The notes: generated by a model not told the origin, from the sequence alone. A DNA stretch of 15,522 bases from Candidatus Woesearchaeota archaeon (GCA_019323355.1 JAHWHI010000038.1:1-15522); one strand, 5' to 3'. Shown: positions 1 through 7,465, counted from the stretch's first letter. A program made the numbers and translations.

Positions 1-520
1 ATGCGTTTTCTGTCCTGTCAACTGTATCCTTTTTTCCGCTTTCCAGGTCGCAGATTATTATCTTGCTCTTTACAGCATCTCTTAACGGACCAGGAGATTC
101 AGAAAGGTCATTGAACACAATATATTTTCCATACATGTTTGGATTATAGACTGACTGGACTTTTTGTATCTTGCCTGTCTTTACATTCACTATCAATCTT
201 TCTAACAGGTTTGTCGCGAGATCAAGCCTGTATAAGTTTTCTGTTTTTCCATCATTGCTCGTGAAATATACTACTGCTCCTTTGATAATGATGTTGTCAA
301 AATCCATATCTTCCAGAACTTTGAAGATTGTGGCTGAAACATTTTCCTGTGAGAAGTTTATCCGTTCTTCCAGTGCGGATTTTAAAGTTTGATCGCTCCT
401 GAACTCGCATTCTTTTAGTCCTATCGTGACTTCTTGCTGTTCTGCTGCGGGTTTTGAACACCCCACAATAAGAATTAGAGCAAATATCATAAATAATATG
501 AAAATCCTTTTCTTCATCAT
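1..520 (-). CDS. Lipoprotein with beta-propeller-like strands, 3' part outside window
   Basis: Reading the minus strand from ATG at 520 gives 173 residues without a stop, running off the window edge. The N-terminus (MMKKRIFILF, then a hydrophobic run to LIVGC at about residues 17-21) is a lipoprotein signal peptide with a lipobox. A Ser/Lys/Pro/Ala linker follows, so the mature protein should be anchored outside the cytoplasmic membrane. From about residue 75 onward the pattern VVYFTSN...NLYRLDLATN, YIVFND and IIICDLESGKK resembles the repeated strands of TolB/WD40-like extracytoplasmic beta-propellers. That assignment is by pattern only, and no catalytic residues are visible. Two ATGs are possible (520 and 517). 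A GAGGGG Shine-Dalgarno lies 2 bases before the first and 5 before the second, so 517 may be the true start. A TATA-like box sits at 552-563. Confidence 0.8.
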   Translation of the reverse strand, partial: MMKKRIFILFMIFALILIVGCSKPAAEQQEVTIGLKECEFRSDQTLKSALEERINFSQENVSATIFKVLEDMDFDNIIIKGAVVYFTSNDGKTENLYRLDLATNLLERLIVNVKTGKIQKVQSVYNPNMYGKYIVFNDLSESPGPLRDAVKSKIIICDLESGKKDTVDRTENA

Positions 521-551
521 ACCCCTCTTCTATTGGATTTTGAGCCTTTAG

Positions 552-563
552 AGGTATTTAAAT
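552..563 (-). promoter_or_regulatory. TATA/BRE-like promoter of the minus-strand lipoprotein gene
   Basis: On the minus strand the sequence reads CAGAAACATTTAAATACC, an archaeal BRE-like purine stretch followed by a TATA box. It lies about 37 bases before the start at 520, so the predicted transcript would have a leader of roughly 10-15 bases carrying the GAGGGG ribosome binding site. Confidence 0.5.
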
Positions 564-583
564 GTTTCTGAAATGGGAGATAG

Positions 584-598
584 ATTTATTAATTATAA
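584..598 (+). promoter_or_regulatory. Probable TATA box for the zinc-finger gene
   Basis: The AT-rich ATTTATTAATTATAA is centred about 26 bases before the ATG at 617. No Shine-Dalgarno precedes that ATG, so a leaderless mRNA is likely. The box is less canonical than the others in the window. Confidence 0.4.
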
Positions 599-616
599 TC
601 GCTTTGGCCTATTATT

Positions 617-1042
617 ATGGGGGAACGGAAATTATTCTATGCAAAGGGTATGCCGAAGAGTCTCATACATATTGACAAGCTGACAAAAGAACAGCATGAA
701 GATATGGATTATTTCTGTCCCTTCTGTGGAGAGCGTGTCGTACCAAAACTAGGGGAGCAGAAAGTCTGGCATTTTGCACATACTGGTCCGCCGTGCAACA
801 AATCGCAGAAATATGAATTTGATTATATCAAGCTTGATGAGTTCATGAAAAAGAAAACAATCTCTATCGATGATGTGCGGGTTCCCCAGGATTCTCGGGA
901 GTATCAATGCTTAGTGTGCAACAAGATAGGAAGCAAACGGTACGGAAAGAAAGTTGCAAAGAATATCTATGTTTGCCAGGACTGTTTCCAGCTTCTTTCT
1001 CCTGAAGAGCTTCAGGAACTAGAGAATAAGGATCTTAAATAA
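617..1042 (+). CDS. CoiA-like zinc-finger protein with second zinc ribbon
   Basis: This 141-residue protein has two cysteine clusters. The first, at about residues 34-60, reads CPFCGE...KLGEQ..WHFAH followed by PPC. This CxxC plus HFAH pattern resembles the N-terminal zinc finger of the CoiA-like competence family and similar zinc-binding modules attached to nuclease domains. The second, at about residues 98-125, is CLVCNK...YVCQDC, a CxxC/CxxC zinc ribbon. No nuclease motif is present, and the protein is far shorter than full CoiA. The C-terminus is acidic (SPEELQELENKDLK). A nucleic-acid-binding or adaptor role is inference. It is transcribed alone, facing away from the lipoprotein gene and convergent with mutS (19-base gap). 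It appears leaderless. Confidence 0.85.
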   Translation: MGERKLFYAKGMPKSLIHIDKLTKEQHEDMDYFCPFCGERVVPKLGEQKVWHFAHTGPPCNKSQKYEFDYIKLDEFMKKKTISIDDVRVPQDSREYQCLVCNKIGSKRYGKKVAKNIYVCQDCFQLLSPEELQELENKDLK

Positions 1043-1061
1043 TTCTACACTAGTTTGACAT

Positions 1062-3617
1062 TTATGTAAAGAAGTCCAACCGCATGTTCTTCTTTCTTTC
1101 ATCATCTCCTGGTTTTTCCTCTTTTTCGTCTTTGTCTTCTCTTTCTGTTGAAATATCCGGCTCTTTCTCTTTTTTGAGGGGTGCGTGAAGCCTTGACGCG
1201 ATCTCGTCCTCCATCTCGAGCTGGTTCATCACTTTCTTGCTCTTCTCGATCACTTCGTTCGGGAGACCAGCAAGCTTTGCAACCTGTATCCCATAACTTT
1301 TGTCAGTGCCTCCCTCTACAATCTTCCTTATGAAGATGATGTCATCCTTTTTTTCTGCGACTGCCACGTTGTAGTTCTTTATCGAGTTGAACTTCTCGGT
1401 CAGTTTGTTGAGCTGGTGATAGTGCGTTGCAAAAAGTGTTTTCGCGCCTATCTTTTCATAGATGAATTCTGCAACAGAGTATGCAATGCTGATCCCGTCG
1501 TATGTTGATGTCCCCCGCCCGATCTCGTCAAGTATTATCAAGGATCTTGATGTCGCATTGTTTAGGATGTTTGCGGTCTCTGTCATCTCGACCATGAATG
1601 TTGACTGGCCCATTGTGAGGTCGTCGTATGCACCTACTCTAGTGAAAATCCTGTCGACAACTCCGAGCTCTGCTTCTGATGCTGGAACAAAGCTTCCGAG
1701 CTGCGCCATGAGCTGTATGATCGCGACCTGGCGCATGTAGCTGGATTTTCCTGCCATGTTCGGTCCTGTTATGATGAGAAGGCGCTCGCCTTTTGACAGA
1801 CGGCAGTCGTTAGGAACATATGGTTCTAGCTGAAGTATCTCTATCACCGGATGCCGCCCATCCTTTATTTTAAGATCGTAGCTGTTTGTTATCTTTGGTC
1901 TGCAATAATTGTACTGCACTGCGATCGCAGAAAGAGAGACAATTATGTCGAGCATCGCAAGCTTGTTCGCAATCTCCTGTATCTCTTCGATCCTTGTAGA
2001 GAGTGATTCGATTATCTCCATGAAAAGCTCGTACTCGAGATCATTTATCTTTTCCTCTGCTCCGAGTATCTGTTCCTCTTTTTCTTTCAATGCAGGCGTT
2101 ATATATCTTTCAGAGTTTGCAAGAGTCTGTTTTCTGATATAATCTTCTGGGATCCTTTCTGCGAACCGTTTTGTGACTTCTAGATAATATCCATGAACCC
2201 TGTTGAATCCTATCCTTAATGTCGAGATGCCTGTCCGTGCTTTTTCTTCTGCTTCAAGCTTTAGGATCCAGTCTTTTCCGCCATGTATCAATGTGCGAAG
2301 CTCGTCGAGCTCAGCATTGTATCCTTTCCTTATTATGTTGCCTTCTTTTACCTTTGCTGCTGGATTGTCCTTGATGGCTTTCTCGATTCTTGTTACTATT
2401 TCTGCCATCTCTTTCATCTCGCGCATATCTTTGAGCAAAGGCGCTGATAATCCAAAGAGCTGCGTCCTTATCTCTGGAATTAACTTAAGCGAATCTTTGA
2501 GCGAGACAAGATCACGCGCATTTGCTGACTGGTTCGTGATCCTTGCTATCAGGCGCTCGACATCCGCTATCTGTTCCAGGATATGCTTTAACTCCTCTCT
2601 TACAAGGGTCTGTGTTGTCAGCTCCTCGACTGCGTCTAATCTTTTGTTGATCCCTGCAACATCAAGCAGAGGATGCTGGACCCACTGGCGAAGGAGGCGG
2701 GAACCCATTGATGTCACTGTCGCATCGATTGTAGCTAGGAGAGAACCGCGTTTTGTGTTGTCACGTATGTTCCTCATCAGCTCAAGGTTGCGTATTGTAG
2801 AAGAATCCAGTATCATGAATTCGTCTGGTACGAACAGCCGTATGCTTGTGATCTGTTTGATCTTTCCTCTCTGTGTCTCAGAGAGATATGCGAGTAGAGC
2901 GCCGGCAGCGCAGATTGCATGGTCCTTTTTTTCAATCCCAAAACCTTCCAGGTTAAGGACATTGAAATGCCTGATCAATTCTTTGTATGCTGTTGAGTAT
3001 GAAAAATGATGCTCTGAATATTTTGAGATGAAACAGTTGAGTTTCAGTTCTTTTTTTTCTTCGGTGTATCTTTTTGGAATGATGCATTCAGCAGGCTCTA
3101 ATCTGGAGATCTCGTTCGCAAGCTTCTCATAGCTTTCTAGTTCTGTTGTCATGAAAAGACCTGTGGAGATGTCTGCGACTGCAACACCATACTTTCCATT
3201 CTCTTCGTAGACCGACATGAGATAGTTGTTTGATTTTTCATCGAGCAATGAAGGTGTGATGATTGTTCCGGGAGTCACTATACGCTCAACATCACGCTTG
3301 ACAATCCTTCCTTTTACAGTCTTTGGGTCTTCTATCTGCTCGACAATCGCTACCTTGTGCCCTGCTTGTATCATCTTTGCGAGGTTCGGTTCGAGTGCGT
3401 GATACGGAACTCCTGCAAGCGGCGCCCCGCCTCTTTTTGTCAGCACAATGTCAAGAACTCTTGAAGCTGTCTTTGCATCATCAAAAAACATCTCATAGAA
3501 ATCACCCATCCTGAAGAAAAGTATGCAGTCTGGGTAATCTTTCTTTACGCGGACAAACTGCTCCATTGCTGGAGTCAGCCTCTGTCCAGTATCTATGAAA
3601 TCTGTAACTCCCCCCAT
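1062..3617 (-). CDS. mutS: DNA mismatch repair protein MutS
   Basis: MutS is the ATPase that recognises mismatches and initiates mismatch repair. The 851-residue length fits MutS1. Visible motifs are the mismatch-wedge Phe-x-Glu in GDFYEMFF (F40, E42), the connector, lever and clamp region, Walker A GPNMAGKS at 618-625, STFMVEM at 672-678, Walker B DEIGRGTS at 697-704, and ATHYH at 730-734. After residue 814 there is a highly charged Lys/Glu/Asp tail ending in RLDFFT. This resembles the bacterial sliding-clamp-binding pentapeptide (consensus QL[SD]LF) more than an archaeal PIP box. The gene is of bacterial type, since canonical MutS1 is patchy in archaea. The start is well supported, with GAGGGG 4 bases before the ATG and a TATA box at 3650-3656. 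MutL is not in the window. Confidence 0.98.
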   Translation of the reverse strand: MGGVTDFIDTGQRLTPAMEQFVRVKKDYPDCILFFRMGDFYEMFFDDAKTASRVLDIVLTKRGGAPLAGVPYHALEPNLAKMIQAGHKVAIVEQIEDPKTVKGRIVKRDVERIVTPGTIITPSLLDEKSNNYLMSVYEENGKYGVAVADISTGLFMTTELESYEKLANEISRLEPAECIIPKRYTEEKKELKLNCFISKYSEHHFSYSTAYKELIRHFNVLNLEGFGIEKKDHAICAAGALLAYLSETQRGKIKQITSIRLFVPDEFMILDSSTIRNLELMRNIRDNTKRGSLLATIDATVTSMGSRLLRQWVQHPLLDVAGINKRLDAVEELTTQTLVREELKHILEQIADVERLIARITNQSANARDLVSLKDSLKLIPEIRTQLFGLSAPLLKDMREMKEMAEIVTRIEKAIKDNPAAKVKEGNIIRKGYNAELDELRTLIHGGKDWILKLEAEEKARTGISTLRIGFNRVHGYYLEVTKRFAERIPEDYIRKQTLANSERYITPALKEKEEQILGAEEKINDLEYELFMEIIESLSTRIEEIQEIANKLAMLDIIVSLSAIAVQYNYCRPKITNSYDLKIKDGRHPVIEILQLEPYVPNDCRLSKGERLLIITGPNMAGKSSYMRQVAIIQLMAQLGSFVPASEAELGVVDRIFTRVGAYDDLTMGQSTFMVEMTETANILNNATSRSLIILDEIGRGTSTYDGISIAYSVAEFIYEKIGAKTLFATHYHQLNKLTEKFNSIKNYNVAVAEKKDDIIFIRKIVEGGTDKSYGIQVAKLAGLPNEVIEKSKKVMNQLEMEDEIASRLHAPLKKEKEPDISTEREDKDEKEEKPGDDERKKNMRLDFFT

Positions 3618-3649
3618 TTTCCCCTCTTTTTCATAAGACCAGAACTGAG

Positions 3650-3656
3650 TATATAA
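3650..3656 (-). promoter_or_regulatory. TATA box of mutS
   Basis: The minus strand reads AAATCCTTATATACTC, placing TTATATA about 36 bases before the mutS ATG. This predicts a leader of about 10 bases that contains GAGGGG. A second TATA-like palindrome (GATTTATAAATC, 3668-3679) overlaps the bud32 stop codon and could be an alternative box. Confidence 0.5.
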
Positions 3657-3677
3657 GGATTTTGGTGGATTTATAAA

Positions 3678-4289
3678 TCACCATTTAGTCTTGTTTCTTC
3701 CTCTTTTTTCAACTGATTCATATCTTGATATCACTGCTTCTGCATCTTTACTTGTTTCTTTATATCCTTCAAGTACTGAGTTGAGGCATGCTTCCCATAT
3801 TGTATAGTGTTTTGATTCGAATGCTTCTCTCAGCAGGTGCAGGTCCACTGCTTTATCCTCTATTTTTGCTGATGTGAATGATAATCCAAAGTCGATGAAA
3901 TAAATCTTTTTGTCATCCCCAAGCATGAAGTTCGATGTTGTCAGATCTCCGTGTATTATATCTGCGTCATGCAATTTTGCAATCTGTATCCCTATCTGGC
4001 GGCATAATTTTCTATACTCGCTTTTTTCCAGGATATCCCTGATCTTCTCTCCTTTGATAAGGTCCATCCAGATACTCTTCTTGGAAATATCCAGATTCAC
4101 CAGGCCAGGAACAGGTATCAGTTTGCCAGCATCCTCTATCACTTTTGCTTCTTTTTTTGTTCTCTTTTTTCTGAGCGCTTCGTCTATCTCTTTCAGACGG
4201 TCTGCTTTTGGGACTCTCTCCTTGAGAACAGCTCCCCTGTCAATAAAGATGACAGCCTCTGCACCTTGCGCTATCTTTTTCATGAACAT
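3678..4289 (-). CDS. bud32: KEOPS complex kinase Bud32 (stand-alone)
   Basis: This is the small atypical serine/threonine kinase/ATPase of the KEOPS complex, which works with Kae1 in threonylcarbamoyladenosine (t6A) modification of tRNA. The 203-residue length is typical for the single-domain form; many archaea instead fuse it to Kae1. Family motifs are QGAEAVIF in place of a glycine loop, the ATP-binding Lys in VLKERVPK (K23), RTKKEAK (E47), catalytic HGDLTTSN (113-120), DFGL (133-136) and the basic C-terminal RGR (196-198). Starts at 4289 (MFMKK) or 4283 (MKKIAQGAEA) are both possible. The TATA box at 4305-4314 is centred about 26 bases before 4283, which fits a leaderless message beginning at the second ATG. 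Kae1 is not in the window. Confidence 0.96.
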   Translation of the reverse strand: MFMKKIAQGAEAVIFIDRGAVLKERVPKADRLKEIDEALRKKRTKKEAKVIEDAGKLIPVPGLVNLDISKKSIWMDLIKGEKIRDILEKSEYRKLCRQIGIQIAKLHDADIIHGDLTTSNFMLGDDKKIYFIDFGLSFTSAKIEDKAVDLHLLREAFESKHYTIWEACLNSVLEGYKETSKDAEAVISRYESVEKRGRNKTKW

Positions 4290-4304
4290 AAACAGAAAGA
4301 GTTT

Positions 4305-4314
4305 CTATATAATA
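4305..4314 (-). promoter_or_regulatory. TATA box of bud32
   Basis: The minus strand reads AGTATTATATAGAAAC just after the ferredoxin stop codon. Its spacing of about 26 bases to the ATG at 4283, with no Shine-Dalgarno, suggests leaderless transcription independent of the upstream eS1-ferredoxin unit. Confidence 0.5.
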
Positions 4315-4320
4315 CTTTGC

Positions 4321-4503
4321 CTAATCTTTTACTTTGATAGCGTCAGTAGGGCACTGCGCCTCGCACGCGTGGCAGCCGATGCATTCTTTAGGATTAGTGC
4401 AGATGCAAACGTTATTCTCAAGCTTTAGAATTTCCATAGGGCAGATCTCACAGCAGGCGTTGCAGCCAGTGCATTTCTCCTTGTTGATAACAGGCTCTGC
4501 CAT
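4321..4503 (-). CDS. 2[4Fe-4S] ferredoxin
   Basis: This 60-residue bacterial-type ferredoxin has two clusters. The first motif is CTGCNACCEICP (C11, C14, C17, C21) and the second is CIGCHACEAQCP (C41, C44, C47, C51). Each follows CxxCxxCxxxCP, so the protein should carry two [4Fe-4S] clusters and act as a soluble low-potential electron carrier. Cys18 and a CIC pair (C33, C35) between the motifs are extra cysteines outside the ligand pattern. The ATG lies 2 bases after the eS1 stop codon, so the two genes are very likely co-transcribed and may be translationally coupled. The electron-transfer partner cannot be told from this context. Confidence 0.95.
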   Translation of the reverse strand: MAEPVINKEKCTGCNACCEICPMEILKLENNVCICTNPKECIGCHACEAQCPTDAIKVKD

Positions 4504-4505
4504 TT

Positions 4506-5324
4506 TTATGCTTCTGCTTTTGCCTCAGCAGGCTTTGCTGTCTGGGCTGGTGCAGATTCTTCCTTTTTTTCTTCTCTTTTTTTCTCTTTAGGCTTTGCTT
4601 CTGTCTCTTGTTTCCCTGCGCTTTCTGGTGTCTCTGCTTTCTTCTTCCTTTTTCGTACAGGTCTCTTTGGTTTCTGCTCTACTCTCTTTTTTCTTTCTTC
4701 TCCAGCCTCTTCCTGGACTGGTTTGATTATGAACGGTGTCCTTTTTGTGTAGATGCCGCAGTATCTAATATGGCACGCTCTCAAAGGATTTATCTTGGTA
4801 ACATTGTTTTTGATATCTTTCTGCAGCTTCATGTTGACCAGGTCCTGGATCAGCTGCTCGAAAGTCACATTACTTGCATAGTTGACAATAAACTGTCTTG
4901 ATTTGTGATGTATAGCTGTCTTTGCACTTGTCTTTGCCCTGCTTCTTGTTGTAAGCAAAGATTTGATTCTCACAATTACATTGTCCTTTGTCTTGCAGAC
5001 AAAAGAATCTTCTATTTTGCTCATTGATTTCCTGACAAGACGTTTCATAGAAGCAGGCTGAAGCTTGTATTCTAATGGAACAGTCTGGGCTCTCTCGTTT
5101 TGAACATCAGAAATCCTGAATTTTAGAACAACATTTTGTTTACGGATATTGCCTATAAGCTGGCCAAGGGTCGCCTCTATTGTTCTGCCGACTGCATCTG
5201 CTTCTGTCTCAATGAAAGTAGTGCCTATTTCCCTGTGGTTGAACAATTTTGGAGCTACTATAGGAATCCATTTCTTTCGCTTCCATTTCAATCCAACTTT
5301 TGAGGTCTCTTTCTTTTTTGCCAT
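4506..5324 (-). CDS. rps3ae: 30S ribosomal protein eS1 (S3Ae) with extended C-tail
   Basis: This is the archaeal/eukaryotic small-subunit protein eS1 (S3Ae), which binds near the mRNA exit/platform region. The family signatures are KWKRKKWIPIVAPKLF near the N-terminus, TTFIETEADAVGRT, DVQNERAQTVPLEYKLQP and the central DSFV...VRIKSLLTT. The true start is ATG at 5324 (MAKKKETSK). The reading frame also extends to a TTG at 5345, but the TATA box at 5349-5356 would place transcription initiation downstream of that codon and about 3 bases before the ATG. The resulting protein has 272 residues. The core ends near GIYTKRTPFIIKPV, and about 65 low-complexity residues of Lys, Glu, Ala and Pro follow, giving an unusually long tail for the family. 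The ferredoxin gene follows directly. Confidence 0.96.
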   Translation of the reverse strand: MAKKKETSKVGLKWKRKKWIPIVAPKLFNHREIGTTFIETEADAVGRTIEATLGQLIGNIRKQNVVLKFRISDVQNERAQTVPLEYKLQPASMKRLVRKSMSKIEDSFVCKTKDNVIVRIKSLLTTRSRAKTSAKTAIHHKSRQFIVNYASNVTFEQLIQDLVNMKLQKDIKNNVTKINPLRACHIRYCGIYTKRTPFIIKPVQEEAGEERKKRVEQKPKRPVRKRKKKAETPESAGKQETEAKPKEKKREEKKEESAPAQTAKPAEAKAEA

Positions 5325-5348
5325 TATCTGCTCGAAAAAATCCAACCC

Positions 5349-5356
5349 TATTTAAA
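5349..5356 (-). promoter_or_regulatory. BRE/TATA promoter of eS1-ferredoxin
   Basis: The minus strand reads CCGAAGGCTTTTTAAATAGGG in the 48-base gap between the gyrB stop and the eS1 ATG, a good BRE plus TATA arrangement. Predicted initiation near 5327 supports the start at 5324 and a near-leaderless message. Confidence 0.6.
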
Positions 5357-5372
5357 AAGCCTTCGGTTTATT

Positions 5373-7256
5373 CTATACATCCAGATTCGCAACCTCTGCT
5401 GCGTGCTGCTGGATGAAATCACGCCTAGGCTCGACTTTATCCCCCATTAACATTGTGAATATCGCATCTGCTTTTATAGCATCCTCTATAGTGACCTGGA
5501 TAAGGGTCCTTTTTTCAGGGTCCATTGTAGTCTCCCACAGCTGTTCTGCATTCATCTCTCCAAGTCCTTTGTAACGCTGGAGGCTTACATCGTCTCCCAG
5601 CTCTTTCAGCATCTTATCTTTTTCAGTGTCATTCAGTGCGTAAAATTTCTGTTTGCCTTTTTTGACCATATACAACGGGGGCTGGGCAACATAAAGAAGG
5701 CCAGCCTCAATGATATGTTTAAGATATCTGTAGAATAATGTAAGATATAATGTCCTGATGTGAGAACCATCAACATCACTATCTGCCATCATTATGACTT
5801 TTTTGTATCTTATCTTGTTTATATTGAAATCATCTCCGATCCCAGTGCCTAATGCAGATATTATTGTTCTCAATTTTTCAGATGAAAGAACTTTGTTAAG
5901 TCTTGCTTTTTCCACGTTAAGTATCTTTCCAAATACAGGAAGTATTGCCTGATAATTCCTGTCCCTTCCCTGTTTTGCGATCCCTCCTGCTGAATCTCCC
6001 TCGACAAGGAAAAGTTCTGCCTTGTTTGGGTCACGTGTTGAACAGTCTGCAAGCTTTCCAGGAAGATTACCAGAATCAAGAGCCCCCTTCCTTCGAGTGA
6101 GCTCGCGTGCTTTTTTTGCAGCTTCTCTTGCGTGCGCAGCTGTAAGTGCCTTGTGAAGAACAAGCCGTGCAGCTGAAGGGTTCTCTTCAAAGTATGATTT
6201 CAGGCCGTTGCCGAACATTGTCTCGACAATTCCTTTGACCTCGCTGTTGCCTAGTTTTGTTTTTGTCTGTCCCTCGAACTGGGGTTCAGGTATCTTTACA
6301 GCGATGACAGCAGTAAGCCCCTCCCTAAGATCCGGTCCTGTAAGCTGCTGTTTTGCAAGATTATTATCTTTGATGTATTTGTTGGCAACCCTGGTTAAGG
6401 CTGCTTTGAAACCATTAAGATGTGATCCGCCTTCTAAAGTATTGATATTATTGACAAATGAGAAGATATTTTCATTATATCCGTCATTGTACTGCATTGC
6501 AATCTCGATCTCTGTACTGTCAGTTGATTTTTTGAGATGCACAACAGGATGAAGCGCCTCTTTATTCTTGTTAAGGAATTCGACAAAAGAGATTATTCCT
6601 CCTTCGTACTTGAACTGATTCTTTTTTCCAGTTCTCTCGTCTTCGATAGAAATATCAAGACCTGCATTCAGGAATGCAAGTTCTCTTAAACGCGCGGACA
6701 AAGTATCAAAATGGAATTCATTCGGTTCCATTATCTCAAAGTTTGGAGTGAATGTGATTTTTGTTCCTGTACCTTCTGCATCCCCTACAATTTTCAGTTC
6801 TGTTTTTGGATCTCCGTTCAGATATTCCTGGTGATGTATCTTTCCATCACGCTTTATCTCAACAATCAGCTCTTTTGAAAGCGCATTTACAACAGAGACA
6901 CCAACACCGTGAAGCCCGCCTGAGATCTTGTAGGTCTTTTTGTCGAACTTTCCACCTGCGTGAAGTTTTGTAAGTGCGACCTGCACTGCAGGTATGTTGA
7001 ACTTAGAATGGATATCAATCGGGATGCCTCTTCCGTTATCATCAATACTTATGCTTCCATCTTTGTGGATTACGACAGAAATCTTTGTGCAGAAGCCAGC
7101 CAAAGCTTCATCAATACTATTGTCCACAACCTCAAAAACAAGATGATGGAGACCTCTAAGGCCAGTAGTTCCAATATACATGCTAGGACGTTTCCTGACA
7201 GCTTCCAAGCCCTCTAAAGCCTGGATTGTCTCTGCTCCGTATTTGTCTTGCTCCAT
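5373..7256 (-). CDS. gyrB: DNA gyrase subunit B
   Basis: GyrB is the ATPase and TOPRIM subunit of the type IIA topoisomerase that introduces negative supercoils with GyrA. The 627-residue product has the GHKL ATPase domain: FEVVDNSIDEA with E42 and N46, DDNGRGIP with D73, and GGLHGVGVSVVNAL at 113-126. The transducer loop is GQTKTKLGN (329-337). The TOPRIM domain has EGDSAGG (419-425) and DSDVDGSH (492-499), and the C-terminus has QRYKGLGEMN. The usual PL[RK]GKILNVEKA is PVFGKILNVEKA here, losing the basic residue. The length matches the short GyrB form without the large enterobacterial insertion. The gene is of bacterial origin in archaea generally. gyrA is not adjacent. An in-frame TGA three codons upstream rules out an N-terminal extension. 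Confidence 0.98.
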   Translation of the reverse strand: MEQDKYGAETIQALEGLEAVRKRPSMYIGTTGLRGLHHLVFEVVDNSIDEALAGFCTKISVVIHKDGSISIDDNGRGIPIDIHSKFNIPAVQVALTKLHAGGKFDKKTYKISGGLHGVGVSVVNALSKELIVEIKRDGKIHHQEYLNGDPKTELKIVGDAEGTGTKITFTPNFEIMEPNEFHFDTLSARLRELAFLNAGLDISIEDERTGKKNQFKYEGGIISFVEFLNKNKEALHPVVHLKKSTDSTEIEIAMQYNDGYNENIFSFVNNINTLEGGSHLNGFKAALTRVANKYIKDNNLAKQQLTGPDLREGLTAVIAVKIPEPQFEGQTKTKLGNSEVKGIVETMFGNGLKSYFEENPSAARLVLHKALTAAHAREAAKKARELTRRKGALDSGNLPGKLADCSTRDPNKAELFLVEGDSAGGIAKQGRDRNYQAILPVFGKILNVEKARLNKVLSSEKLRTIISALGTGIGDDFNINKIRYKKVIMMADSDVDGSHIRTLYLTLFYRYLKHIIEAGLLYVAQPPLYMVKKGKQKFYALNDTEKDKMLKELGDDVSLQRYKGLGEMNAEQLWETTMDPEKRTLIQVTIEDAIKADAIFTMLMGDKVEPRRDFIQQHAAEVANLDV

Positions 7257-7275
7257 CGTAATTCAGAGAATTAAA

Positions 7276-7317
7276 CCCCTCCTCTGTATATATGAAGAGT
7301 TTGCACGTATTTATAAA
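7276..7317 (-). promoter_or_regulatory. gyrB promoter and leader with distant GAGGAGGGG
   Basis: On the minus strand GAAACCTTTATAAATACG (TATA 7308-7317) matches the BRE/TATA of the 34-residue membrane peptide gene at 12948-12957. A second TATA-like CATATATAC lies at 7286-7294. A strong purine tract GAGGAGGGG (7276-7284) sits 19 bases before the gyrB ATG, too far for normal Shine-Dalgarno use. It may lie at or near the mRNA 5' end, or initiation may come from the nearer box. Confidence 0.5.
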
Positions 7318-7425
7318 GGTTTCTATTGGAGAACGGTCGAATTAAGGCGTATATCCTCAGAATTCAGGGGTTTCAGAGTTTTAAGAAATTCCAGCGCATA
7401 TCAAGATATAACCATAGAAACCGTA

Positions 7426-7465
7426 GGGTATAAATGGCTAAAAGCTTGCGCTTTTAGCCTAACCC
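7426..7465 (-). repeat. Perfect 10-bp stem-loop with GCAA tetraloop
   Basis: GGCTAAAAGC (7436-7445) and GCTTTTAGCC (7450-7459) form a perfect 10-bp stem. Read on the minus strand the loop is GCAA, a GNRA tetraloop; on the plus strand it is TTGC. An outer GGGT/ACCC pair (7426-7429 with 7462-7465) extends the stem across an asymmetric internal loop. It lies 41 bases beyond the stop codon of the small acidic ORF on the minus strand. It could be a 3' RNA structure, a processing signal or part of a small RNA. There is no poly-T run directly after it on the minus strand, so it is not a classic terminator. Confidence 0.6.

Noticed and set aside
1062..1085. PIP box (PCNA-binding) at the MutS C-terminus
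   Set aside because: The spacing of Leu to Phe-Phe in RLDFF does not fit QxxLxxFF, and no Gln is in place.
2203..3009. Long plus-strand open frame (268 codons) opposite mutS
   Set aside because: It lies entirely antisense to the well-supported mutS, is rich in Ser/Arg/Leu/Ile as expected from reversed codons, and shows no motif or ribosome binding site.
3663..3683. Inverted repeat TGGT..ATTTATAAAT..ACCA as a bud32 terminator
   Set aside because: The palindromic centre leaves no proper loop, and it overlaps the stop codon. A TATA-like element is the simpler reading.
5325..5345. N-terminal extension of eS1 from TTG
   Set aside because: The TATA box at 5349-5356 would place the transcript start downstream of that TTG, and family members begin close to the MAKKK start.
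7436..7459. Intrinsic terminator or tRNA gene at the hairpin
   Set aside because: There is no T run after the stem on either strand beyond a few bases, and no cloverleaf, anticodon arm or T-loop can be built around it.
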